This document shows, piece after piece, positions 1 through 6,618 of a stretch of 33,189 nucleotides of DNA. Both the position numbers and the translations under genes were made by a program. The number at the start of each line of letters is the position of its first letter. Position 1 is the first letter of the stretch. The notes below the pieces were generated by a model. The model saw only the letters and a list, made by a program, of their open reading frames with translations, searched no databases and had not been told where the DNA came from. The stretch is from an archaeon (GTDB lineage: Archaea > Nanobdellota > Nanobdellia > SCGC-AAA011-G17 > GW2011-AR20). Location of the stretch: NCBI GenBank assembly GCA_002688355.1, contig NZCT01000032.1, positions 1 through 33,189 of the forward strand, given 5' to 3'.

Positions 1-230
1 CCTTTCTTAATCAATTCATTAATCCTTTTTCTAAATTCTTCAGAATCTTTGTAATACTCCATCTTATAGCTAATTAAGCTATCTTTACCATCTAAATCAG
101 AAAACTCTTCTCTTATAGGTCTTTTTAACCTAATTAAAGTATTACTTCTATCAGATACACAATAATATAATCTTCCCTTTACTTTTATAGGTTCTTCCCT
201 TAGTTTTGGTTTTAAACTTTCAAATACCAT
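1..230 (-). CDS. Partial second copy of the 90-aa unknown protein, cut by window edge
   Basis: This minus-strand frame starts at an ATG at 230 and runs off the left edge of the window. Its first ~76 codons stay open and match the 90-aa protein encoded at 3302-3574, with a few substitutions (for example EEP instead of PDA near residue 12). An AGGAG Shine-Dalgarno-like sequence lies about 5 nt before the ATG, as in the other copy. The preserved frame suggests that the copy was still under selection or was duplicated recently. No domain is recognised. Whether a radical SAM gene also follows it beyond the edge cannot be seen here. Confidence 0.6.
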   Translation of the reverse strand, partial: MVFESLKPKLREEPIKVKGRLYYCVSDRSNTLIRLKRPIREEFSDLDGKDSLISYKMEYYKDSEEFRKRINELIKK

Positions 231-332
231 TTTTCTCCTATGAATATCGAATCTACAAGAATTCCTCTCTTTATTACTAAGAGCTACTTTAACAATAGAA
301 TTAATCCTTATAAGCTTATGTCTTATAGTACC

Positions 333-377
333 TTAAGCAACCTTAAGACATCTTAAGATATATTAAGAAACATTAAG
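333..377. promoter_or_regulatory. Five TTAAG boxes at exact 10-bp spacing, copy 1
   Basis: TTAAG occurs at 333, 343, 353, 363 and 373, one per helical turn, so all boxes face the same side of the DNA. A degenerate sixth unit may lie at 321-330. The array ends about 13 bp before the TATA-like box of the plus-strand gene. On the minus strand it lies beyond a TATA-like element near 306-315. All five cores are unchanged in copy 2, although spacer bases differ. This fits a multi-site operator for a cooperatively binding regulator; the regulator is not identified. Confidence 0.7.
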
Positions 378-427
378 TTTTTAGATAGATTTAAAAATGC
401 TTATTTCTTATTAATATACAGTAAAAA

Positions 428-445
428 AGAGGTATAAAAGCCTCT
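428..445 (+). promoter_or_regulatory. Leader hairpin AGAGG-N8-CCTCT, copy 1
   Basis: AGAGG (428-432) and CCTCT (441-445) can pair around an 8-nt loop. The TATA-like box at 390-399 predicts transcription start near 418-421, so the hairpin would form in the 5' leader, followed by GGAG at 460-463. It is conserved exactly in copy 2. It could act in RNA or be a DNA operator just downstream of the start site. Confidence 0.4.
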
Positions 446-474
446 AAAGTTAATTCTTTGGAGTATTATGAAAA

Positions 475-714
475 ATGGTTAATTTAACACTAATAAGACA
501 CGCAGAATCTTTAGCTAATGCAAAAAGAATAACAAAAGAACATAAGACAGATGAACCTTTTAGAGGCCCTAACAATTTTAAAGAAGATAATTTCGAATAT
601 AAAGATGAAAACAAAGGTTCTATAGAGAATTTTAAAGGGGTAGAGAGAATTTTTTATAAAGGAAAAGAAGTTTATAGATTATATTATCATGGTGGTGTTA
701 TCAAGAATAAATAA
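475..714 (+). pseudogene. Histidine phosphatase (phosphoglycerate-mutase-like) remnant
   Basis: The 79-residue frame begins with LTLIRHAESLANA, the RHG/RHxES phosphohistidine motif of the histidine phosphatase superfamily (R8, H9). It ends with YHGGVIKNK, which resembles the second catalytic motif SHGGVI. Family members are usually 180-220 residues, so about 100 residues between the motifs and the C-terminal part appear to be missing. The gene sits directly behind the duplicated promoter cassette. The GGAG at 460-463 is best placed for an ATG at 468, which opens a 4-codon frame ending at 482; the phosphatase ATG at 475 overlaps it in another frame. The protein is probably inactive. The coding potential could be a decayed remnant or a repurposed short peptide. 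Confidence 0.6.
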
Positions 715-758
715 AAAATAACCAATAAAATTATAAAGTCCATGATAATTTTTTATAT

Positions 759-1181
759 ATGCTCCGTCTAAATGCAAATGCAATCATAGAAAATGAGGAA
801 AAGAAAATTCTTTTTATTAAACTTAAAAAAGGGCCTTACATAAACAGGCTTTCTATCCCTGGGGGTGGTCTTGAATTTGGAGAATGGTCTAATCAAGCAG
901 CTGCAAGAGAAGTTTATGAGGAAACAGGAATCAAAATTGATGTTGAATCATTACATCCCATTGGTTTTTGTGAATTAAGGAAAGTAAGTACCCAAGATCA
1001 TAGAGTGGTACTATTGTTACATGGAAAAGCTACAGGTGAACCAGTTGATTCTGAAGAGGCAACAGCATTTTGGTTAGATCCAATGGAAATAGAAAATAAG
1101 TTAATTCCATTCGCTAAAGAAGCTCTTAAAATATACAAAAATAAAGGATTACATTTCAAAATAGATCAAGATGACAATTAA
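759..1181 (+). CDS. NUDIX hydrolase
   Basis: The 140-aa protein carries a full NUDIX box, G-x5-E-x7-REVYEETGI, at about residues 36-58 (G36, E42, R50-E51, E54-E55, G57). NUDIX enzymes hydrolyse nucleoside diphosphates linked to another group; the E-E pair binds the metal. The length is typical of single-domain MutT-like members. The substrate cannot be read from the sequence. The start ATG at 759 has a weak TATATA stretch just before it. The stop overlaps by 4 bp, tail to tail, with the convergent NTPase gene. A nearby histidine phosphatase remnant and kinase-like genes suggest a small-molecule phosphate or nucleotide context, which is an inference. Confidence 0.9.
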   Translation: MLRLNANAIIENEEKKILFIKLKKGPYINRLSIPGGGLEFGEWSNQAAAREVYEETGIKIDVESLHPIGFCELRKVSTQDHRVVLLLHGKATGEPVDSEEATAFWLDPMEIENKLIPFAKEALKIYKNKGLHFKIDQDDN

Positions 1182-1840
1182 ATTGGATTAAAAACAACTT
1201 TTTTCATTACTTCAAGAATACCTTCTAAAGTAAGATAGGAAGCAATATCAAGTTTCCCGCCACATATCTCATGAACTTTAGGGAATCTTATTTTTAAAGA
1301 TGCTTTTGGCGTATATCTTTCAATTTCATCTACAACAGTTTCAATACATTCATTATTAAATGGATCAATTTCTTCAATATTATAATATAATTTGCCAAGA
1401 TCTCTATGAATTTTTCTTATAGTTCCATCAATTTTTTTTTGGTAATCAATATCAGTTGGTCGTAAACCATCAGCAACAAGAAAATCTTCATTTGCAGGAA
1501 GCATAAATACTTTTTCATAATTCTTTAGATTAGATTCTAGATTAATTTTTGGTCCAGAATTCCAATGTAGATAATATGCATAATGGTCTACAACACATCT
1601 ATCTAGAATCACAGGCAAACTAAACTGACTAGAAAAGACTTCAGCAAAAGCTTGATGATATAATATCCATTGTTGTGCAATTGGAGTAGATTTTGAACCA
1701 ACAGGATGGGGACAAAATCGGGCAGTTTCTGAAATTGCGGCAAAAAGAATATTTCTTAAGCCTAATTCTTCTTTAACTTTTTTAATAAAAGTGGTTTTCC
1801 CAGAACCATGTGATCCTGTAATGACATATAAATTAGGCAT
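1178..1840 (-). CDS. P-loop NTPase, NadR/AAA_28-like kinase
   Basis: The 220-aa protein opens with a Walker A motif GSHGSGKTT (G9, G14, K15, T16). It then shows DRCVVDHYAYYLHW (about residues 80-93) and DGLRPTDIDYQ (about 125-135), a pattern seen in AAA_28 P-loop proteins such as the nicotinamide-riboside-kinase part of NadR. This suggests a small-molecule kinase or ATP-dependent sensor, but the substrate is not evident. It is the last gene of a minus-strand operon: its start (1840) overlaps the 3' end of the radical SAM gene by 8 bp, which implies translational coupling. Alternative: a generic AAA ATPase of unknown role. Confidence 0.75.
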   Translation of the reverse strand: MPNLYVITGSHGSGKTTFIKKVKEELGLRNILFAAISETARFCPHPVGSKSTPIAQQWILYHQAFAEVFSSQFSLPVILDRCVVDHYAYYLHWNSGPKINLESNLKNYEKVFMLPANEDFLVADGLRPTDIDYQKKIDGTIRKIHRDLGKLYYNIEEIDPFNNECIETVVDEIERYTPKASLKIRFPKVHEICGGKLDIASYLTLEGILEVMKKVVFNPI

Positions 1841-3305
1841 TTAATAATACCTCTTCAACACTTTCAAATCTATCTTCCATCATCTCAAACATAATATCTT
1901 GGTTGGCAGAATTAATACTATTAGAAGGTAATTCCATAAACCACTCAATTAATACATCAGCCACATGATTATTAAGTAAATCCAATGCACTATAAACAGT
2001 ATCTCTTTTTTTAGGTGAACTTTTATCATGTACTTTATGTAAAGCTTCTGTTCTTGCAGTGAAAAATTCTCCTCTTCTTTCAAGAAAATCAGGCATCTTT
2101 TCTTCAAAAAGCTCAACTACATCCTCTATTCTACTTTCTAAGAATTTATACTTTCTATCAAAATATCTTGGTTTATTTTCTAATCTTCCTTCACTAAGTA
2201 ATTTTCTTTCAAGTTCTGTTCCGGGAAACACATGAGCTCGAAATTTTACCCTTCTAAAAAATAAATAAGCTAATCCAAATTCTCTAAATCCTTCTATTGA
2301 ATCGCAAATATCTTCAATTGAGCTATCTGGAGAAGCTAATATATTCCCTGCATTAACTACTATCCCTATATCATCAAACATTTTTAATCTTCTAAGAATT
2401 TGTTCTTTTTTCAAGCCCTTATTATATTCTGCAAGGATAACATCGCTACCACTCTCTATACCTAAAAACACCTCAGTAAGTCCTGATTCCCTTAAATATT
2501 TTAATTCATCAGCTTGATCAATATCAAAAGCATCAACTCTAAACTCTGCTTTGTATTCTATTTTTACTCTTTTTTCCAACAATCTCCTTGAAATATCCAA
2601 AGATCTTTTATGAGTTTTTTTACTTTTTTGAATGTATATATCATCATTTATTCTAATTTGTCTTGCTCCTTGAATAGCATACTTTTCCATTTCTTCAAAA
2701 ACACTTTCAGGACTTCTAAAACGAAATAATGGTTCATTTCCAAGTTTTCTTATTGCAGGTGTTGTGCAAAAATGACAATTATAAGGACAGCCTCTTGAAG
2801 TATTTATTCTTCCTATTAACGAATTTTCAGGCATTTCGGGAAATGGTATTTCCTCAAGGTTCCAATATTTTTTTGGGAATAAAACCCCTTTATATTCTGA
2901 AAGATCTCCACTAGAAACAATTTTTTTTGATATATCATTTATTACATCTTCACCCTCTCCAACACATACAGAGTCTATAGTAAAAGGATAATCTTCTATT
3001 AATTCATTAGCAGTAGCTGAAGCATGATGACCTCCAAATATAATAAATGGTGATCTTAACTCCTTTTTAAGATCATCTGCCTTTTTCAAACTTTCAGAAA
3101 TATTTAAGTGATGAATATAAAATCCAATCATAGAATAATCATCAACATTAATTTCTTGTTCTGGTCTAAGCGGATCATATATATCTACATCTATACCATG
3201 TTTTTCAGAAACACTAGCCAAATATCTTAAGCCTACATTATAGTCTCCCATATTCAAATCAGAACTATCTTTTCCTAACATCCTAATAAATGCAATTTTT
3301 TTCAT
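1833..3305 (-). CDS. B12-binding-type radical SAM protein
   Basis: The 490-aa protein has the layout of cobalamin-dependent radical SAM enzymes. An N-terminal Rossmann-like B12-binding-type region (about residues 1-135, with FIIFGGHHASA and CVGEGED) precedes a radical SAM core with the cluster motif RGCPYNCHFC (C173, C177, C180), which binds the [4Fe-4S] cluster that cleaves S-adenosylmethionine. A clear DxHxxG cobalamin-ligand motif is not visible, as in several families of this class. The C-terminal ~130 residues are helical and unassigned. The start overlaps the stop of the 90-aa gene by 4 bp (ATGA). The substrate is unknown; methyltransfer or ring chemistry would be typical of the class. 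Its NTPase partner is co-transcribed. Confidence 0.88.
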   Translation of the reverse strand: MKKIAFIRMLGKDSSDLNMGDYNVGLRYLASVSEKHGIDVDIYDPLRPEQEINVDDYSMIGFYIHHLNISESLKKADDLKKELRSPFIIFGGHHASATANELIEDYPFTIDSVCVGEGEDVINDISKKIVSSGDLSEYKGVLFPKKYWNLEEIPFPEMPENSLIGRINTSRGCPYNCHFCTTPAIRKLGNEPLFRFRSPESVFEEMEKYAIQGARQIRINDDIYIQKSKKTHKRSLDISRRLLEKRVKIEYKAEFRVDAFDIDQADELKYLRESGLTEVFLGIESGSDVILAEYNKGLKKEQILRRLKMFDDIGIVVNAGNILASPDSSIEDICDSIEGFREFGLAYLFFRRVKFRAHVFPGTELERKLLSEGRLENKPRYFDRKYKFLESRIEDVVELFEEKMPDFLERRGEFFTARTEALHKVHDKSSPKKRDTVYSALDLLNNHVADVLIEWFMELPSNSINSANQDIMFEMMEDRFESVEEVLLNA

Positions 3306-3574
3306 TTCCCATCCTTATACAAATTCAATAAAAAAGGAATTTCTCCTTTCTTAATCAATTCATTAATCCTTTTTCTAAATTCTTCAGAATCTTTGTAATA
3401 CTCCATCTTATAGCTAATTAAGCTATCTTTACCATTTAAATCAGAAAACTCTTCTCTAATAGGTCTCTTTAATCTAATTAAAGTATTACTTCTATCAGAT
3501 ACACAGTAATACAATCTTCCCTTTACTTTTATAGCATCCGGTCTTAGTTTTGGTTTTAAACTTTCAAATACCAT
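3302..3574 (-). CDS. Unknown 90-aa protein, first gene of radical SAM operon
   Basis: This short soluble protein is rich in Lys, Arg and Glu and has no recognised domain. A segment such as GRLYYCVSDRSNTLIRLKR could form a small beta fold, and a helical tail follows. AGGAG lies about 5 nt before the ATG, after a leader of about 55 nt if the TATA-like TTATAAG near 3650-3657 is used. The stop overlaps the radical SAM start by ATGA, so the two are probably translated together. The small size and coupling would fit a radical SAM accessory or substrate-presenting protein, or a precursor peptide, but nothing in the sequence proves this. A close paralogue lies at 1-230. Confidence 0.7.
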   Translation of the reverse strand: MVFESLKPKLRPDAIKVKGRLYYCVSDRSNTLIRLKRPIREEFSDLNGKDSLISYKMEYYKDSEEFRKRINELIKKGEIPFLLNLYKDGK

Positions 3575-3676
3575 TTTTCTCCTATGAATATCGAATCTAC
3601 AAGAATTCCTCTTTTTATTACTAAGAGCTACTTTAATATTAGAATTAATCCTTATAAGCTTATGTCTTATAGTATC

Positions 3677-3721
3677 TTAAGCAACCTTAAGCTATCTTAA
3701 GATATATTAAGAAACATTAAG
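3677..3721. promoter_or_regulatory. Five TTAAG boxes at exact 10-bp spacing, copy 2
   Basis: TTAAG occurs at 3677, 3687, 3697, 3707 and 3717. The array sits between two divergent TATA-like elements: TTATAAG near 3650-3657 for the minus-strand operon and TTTAAAAATG near 3734-3743 for the AbrB-PhoU gene. It could therefore control both directions. The adjacent gene starts with an AbrB-type DNA-binding domain, making autoregulation a reasonable but untested idea. Confidence 0.7.
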
Positions 3722-3771
3722 ATTTTAGATAGATTTAAAAATGCTTATTTCTTATTAATATACAGTAAAAA

Positions 3772-3789
3772 AGAGGTATAAAAGCCTCT
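3772..3789 (+). promoter_or_regulatory. Leader hairpin AGAGG-N8-CCTCT, copy 2
   Basis: Identical to 428-445. It lies in the predicted leader of the AbrB-PhoU mRNA, followed by GGAG at 3804-3807. Confidence 0.4.
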
Positions 3790-3817
3790 AAAGTTAATTC
3801 TTTGGAGTTTATTGAAA

Positions 3818-4720
3818 ATGAAACGTAAAATAATACAATTAGCACCAAAAACAAAAGTAATCACAATACCTAATGAATTTACAATAAATAATAAACTAAA
3901 CAAAGGAGATTTCCTAGACGTAGAAATAGTAAATAATTCTTTAATTATAACTAACACAAATAATAACAAATCAGAAATATTACTAGACTTAACTAGTTTA
4001 TCTGAAGACCTAATCTGGAGGCATTTAATAACTTCATATAGAAAAGGAACTGATATTATTAAAATTAAACACAATAATAAAGATTTAAAAATTATTCAAA
4101 ATTTAATAAAAGATCTAATGGGGATGGCTATAGTAAAACAAAATAAAGAATTAATAATAGTAAAAGACTTATTCAATAAACATGATATTAACATAAAAGA
4201 TACTATAGATAGAGTTTTTAAATTATTAATAGAAGAATCAGAAGAAACTTTACAAGCTTTAAAAGATAATGATAAAACTTCTCTAAAAAACATAGATTTA
4301 CTAGATTTTAATATTAATAGGTTTACTAATTTATATTTAAGAGTTTTAAATAAATATTCTTTTCAAGAAGAGAAAATGTTATCTCTATATAAGATAATAT
4401 CTACTTTAGAAGAAATAGGAGATGAATATAGAAGAATAGCTAATGTAAATCTAAGATTAAAAGATATTAAAATTAATAAAAATATTTTAAATTATTTTTC
4501 TGAAGTTAATTTATTATTAAAAGAATTTTATTCTTTGTTTAATAAATATGATAAAGAAAAGATTATTACTTTTTATGAAAAAGAAGATTTACTTTTAGAA
4601 AATTTGAAAAAGAATTATAATAAAAGAAGTAGTAATGAAATTCAAATTTTATCTGGTTTAGATACTATTTTACATTTAATTAAATCTTTAATAGAGGAGA
4701 ACTTTGTTTTGAGTTTGTGA
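3818..4720 (+). CDS. AbrB/SpoVT DNA-binding domain fused to PhoU-like domain
   Basis: Residues 1-46 (from MKRKIIQLAPKTKVITIP) form a swapped-hairpin AbrB/SpoVT-type DNA-binding domain. The rest is an almost all-helical PhoU-like domain of about 200 residues, rich in Lys, Glu, Asn and Ile. Archaeal proteins of this architecture are annotated as phosphate uptake regulators, although no phosphate transporter genes are nearby. The ATG at 3818 lies 10 nt after GGAG; an in-frame TTG at 3812 lies only 4 nt after it and would add two residues. The promoter region carries the phased TTAAG array. The protein may bind the array and control both this gene and the divergent radical SAM operon (inference). 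Confidence 0.82.
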   Translation: MKRKIIQLAPKTKVITIPNEFTINNKLNKGDFLDVEIVNNSLIITNTNNNKSEILLDLTSLSEDLIWRHLITSYRKGTDIIKIKHNNKDLKIIQNLIKDLMGMAIVKQNKELIIVKDLFNKHDINIKDTIDRVFKLLIEESEETLQALKDNDKTSLKNIDLLDFNINRFTNLYLRVLNKYSFQEEKMLSLYKIISTLEEIGDEYRRIANVNLRLKDIKINKNILNYFSEVNLLLKEFYSLFNKYDKEKIITFYEKEDLLLENLKKNYNKRSSNEIQILSGLDTILHLIKSLIEENFVLSL

Positions 4721-4781
4721 GAATGATTAATAGAAAACAATTAAAACATTTAAAACACATATAAACAAGATAAAACCTTAT

Positions 4782-5096
4782 ATGATATTTGTGGGAAATG
4801 GCAAAGATACAAACCAAGATCATAGATATGGATTTAACGCTACAATTGCTGCAGCTAGAAATATAGGCAATATTCTAGTTTATGAATCTGGTAGTAGAAT
4901 ATCATTTCAGCCTACATTATTCTCAGATGTAACTGATTTTATAGATACCAAAATTAAGGCAATAATTCAACACAAAAGTCAATTTAGTAGTGATATAGAA
5001 GAGCCAATAAAAGGTCAAGCTAAGGCTTATGCATTTATTTTAAAAAGATCAAAGAAATATTTTGAGGGTTTTGAAATATTTAGAATTATTAATTAA
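4782..5096 (+). pseudogene. PIG-L/LmbE deacetylase, C-terminal fragment
   Basis: The 104-aa frame contains DTNQDHR (about residues 9-15) and a following segment with FQPTLFSDVTDFIDTKIKA and HKSQF. These match the C-terminal half of PIG-L family zinc deacetylases, which act on N-acetylglucosaminyl groups or similar N-acetyl sugars. The N-terminal half with the zinc motif HPDD is missing. The reading frame stays open upstream to a stop at 4731-4733 and reads NKIKPY just before the ATG, which looks like family sequence, so the gene was truncated near 4740-4765. Without the metal site it should not be catalytic. It ends tail to tail, overlapping the APH remnant by 8 bp. Confidence 0.65.
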
Positions 5097-5466
5097 TTTT
5101 CATTAGGCTTTCCTGAATTTTAGATTCAAATGCATTTAATCTTTTTATATCATCAGGGAAAAAATACAGAAGTTCTATTGCTGTTATAATTGTATAAAGA
5201 TCAACAAGGTTTTCTTGTAAATTTGATATAGAAGAATAGCCTCTTTTAAATTCCTTTAATGCAGATTCATCTGTATTATATAAATTGAATCTTCCAAGAT
5301 CGTACATGGGATGTCCTACACATGCTAGTTCACCATCTATTAACCCTTCAAGTTCTAATGTTTTCTCATCTTGTCCTCCATCTTGGTTTTCACCTTGATC
5401 TTTTTTTAACATTTCTTCTAACATTCTAATCCATTTTGGAACTGTTTCAAATTCTTGTTTTTCCAT
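5089..5466 (-). pseudogene. APH-like kinase C-terminal part lacking catalytic loop
   Basis: The 125-aa frame contains LIDGELACVGHPMYDLGRF (about residues 42-60), matching the DFG-like segment (IDxExAxxGxPxYDL) of aminoglycoside-phosphotransferase/choline-kinase type enzymes. The preceding segment VPKWIRMLEEML fits the helix before the catalytic loop. The loop itself (HGDxxxxN) is absent, and a short Gln/Gly/Asp-rich stretch (about residues 22-35) stands in its place. The ATP-binding lobe is absent too. GAGG lies about 5 nt before the ATG and a TATA-like TTTATAAATA is at about 5518-5527 on this strand, so it may still be expressed. Most likely a decayed kinase. Confidence 0.55.
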
Positions 5467-5586
5467 TTTATCCTCGATAAATTACATTCTCTAACATAAC
5501 TTTTCAAAACAAGAAGTATTTATAAACTTCAACGATATAGAAGGTATAAGCGCATTCTAAATATAACAAGTCGCATGTTTCCCGCA

Positions 5587-5859
5587 TTATAAATTTTCTT
5601 CTCTTAATTTATCTTTACAAGTTTCACAATAGTTTCTTTCACCTATTGTGTTTAAGTGTTCTGAACATAAGATTTTACTACAAGAAGAGCAGAAATTTCT
5701 ACATTTTTCACATAATAGTGTAGGTCTATAAACTGGCTCATTATCTTCTAATTCATATCTTCCGCAAGGAGAATGTTGACATTCCTCTAACGTCATAGTT
5801 CCAGTATTACAAATTTTACAACTTTTAAGGTTTTTTGGTTTATTTTCTTGTAAATCCAT
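5587..5859 (-). CDS. Small Cys-rich zinc-binding protein
   Basis: The 90-aa protein carries CKIC (residues 14-17), then CEKC, CSSC and CSEH around residues 50-69, and CETC near the end. That is enough ligands for two or three zinc sites, in a RING/LIM/B-box-like arrangement. No enzyme motif is visible, so a structural or nucleic-acid/protein-binding role is likely. A TATA-like TTTATAAAA about 20 bp before the ATG implies a leaderless mRNA. The promoter region is shared with the divergent trmI, with only 49 bp between the two ATGs. Confidence 0.65.
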   Translation of the reverse strand: MDLQENKPKNLKSCKICNTGTMTLEECQHSPCGRYELEDNEPVYRPTLLCEKCRNFCSSCSKILCSEHLNTIGERNYCETCKDKLREENL

Positions 5860-5908
5860 AATAAGCCAATGTTTATAAAATATTTAAATTTTGTTATGAT
5901 TGATTAAA

Positions 5909-6616
5909 ATGAAGAAAATTATTGTAAATGATAAAGAGAAATTTTATTGGAGTAAAGGAGATTTACATACTAAGTATGGTGTCTTTAAGGAAAATGATAT
6001 TAAGAGAAATAAAATCTTAAAAAATAAGAAAGGTGAGAAGTTTTTTGTTGTAGATTCTGTATTTCAAGATCAAGTAGATAAGATTTCTAGAGGCCCTGCT
6101 GTTATGGTTAAGAAAGATATTGGAGCTATATTAAGTAATGTTGATATTGATAAGAATTCTATTACTGTGGATGCTGGTCTTGGTTGTGGTGTTTTAAGTT
6201 CTTTTTTGTCTAAATTTGTAAAAAAAGTTATTTCATATGAAATTAATGAAGATTTTTTAAAAATTGCTGAAAAGAATATTAAAGAATTTAATATTAAAAA
6301 TATACAGATAAAGAATAATGATATATACAAAGGAATTAGTGAAAAAAATTTAGATTTAATTACTTTAGATTTAAAGGAACCTTGGAATGTTTTGAAACAT
6401 GCTTGTAAAAGTTTGAAAAATGGAAAATATTTAGTTGTTTATTCTCCTAATATAACACAAGTTATTAAATTAGTTAAAGAAGCTAAAGATTTATTTTATG
6501 TTGAGAAAGTTTTAGAGAATATTGAGAGAGAATGGATAATTGATGATTTAAGAGCTAGACCAAAAAATATGATTTTGGGACATACTGGGTTTTTAGTTTT
6601 CTTGAGGAAGATATAA
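5909..6616 (+). CDS. trmI: tRNA (adenine-N1)-methyltransferase TrmI, archaeal type
   Basis: The ~235-aa protein has an N-terminal beta domain, a class I SAM-binding fold (VDAGLGCGVLSSFL, about residues 90-103) and an acidic strand end (SYEIN). The C-terminal signature RPKNMILGHTGFLVF is typical of archaeal TrmI/GCD14 enzymes, which methylate N1 of A57/A58 in the T loop of tRNA. A TTG at 5900 is in frame, but the ATG at 5909 is preferred because TATTTAAATT lies at 5881-5890, about 25 bp upstream, as for other leaderless genes here. The gene ends 2 bp from the convergent methyltransferase. Confidence 0.88.
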   Translation: MKKIIVNDKEKFYWSKGDLHTKYGVFKENDIKRNKILKNKKGEKFFVVDSVFQDQVDKISRGPAVMVKKDIGAILSNVDIDKNSITVDAGLGCGVLSSFLSKFVKKVISYEINEDFLKIAEKNIKEFNIKNIQIKNNDIYKGISEKNLDLITLDLKEPWNVLKHACKSLKNGKYLVVYSPNITQVIKLVKEAKDLFYVEKVLENIEREWIIDDLRARPKNMILGHTGFLVFLRKI

Positions 6617-6618
6617 TT

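Larger units (their letters stand above)
1..467. repeat. Direct repeat, copy 1 (467 bp): divergent promoter cassette
   Basis: This stretch aligns without gaps to 3345-3811 at a constant offset of 3344, with only scattered substitutions. It holds the 5' part of the 90-aa gene on the minus strand, a divergent intergenic region with the TTAAG array, a TATA-like box near 390-399 and a leader hairpin. Identity fades at about 465-474, just at the start codons of the different downstream plus-strand genes: a histidine phosphatase remnant here and an AbrB-PhoU regulator at copy 2. The repeat may extend left beyond the window. Confidence 0.95.
3345..3811. repeat. Direct repeat, copy 2 (467 bp)
   Basis: Matches 1-467 without gaps. 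Here the left arm continues into the complete 90-aa gene and the radical SAM operon, and the right arm ends at the start of the AbrB-PhoU gene. The differences from copy 1 (for example at 3435, 3456, 3534-3540, 3631-3635 and 3697) avoid the TTAAG cores, the TATA-like box and the leader hairpin. Confidence 0.95.

Noticed and set aside
333-377. TTAAG array as a CRISPR-like or iteron origin
   Set aside because: Units are only 10 bp without unique spacers, and the location between divergent promoters fits an operator. No replication gene is next to it.
3745-4293. Two minus-strand hydrophobic frames opposite the AbrB-PhoU gene
   Set aside because: They look like membrane proteins only because the reverse strand of Lys/Asn-rich AT codons yields Phe/Leu/Ile; there is no promoter or ribosome binding site.
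5531-5586. Possible small RNA with three GCAT elements
   Set aside because: The stretch is slightly GC-richer but I could not draw a convincing fold, and no TATA-like box sits at the right distance.
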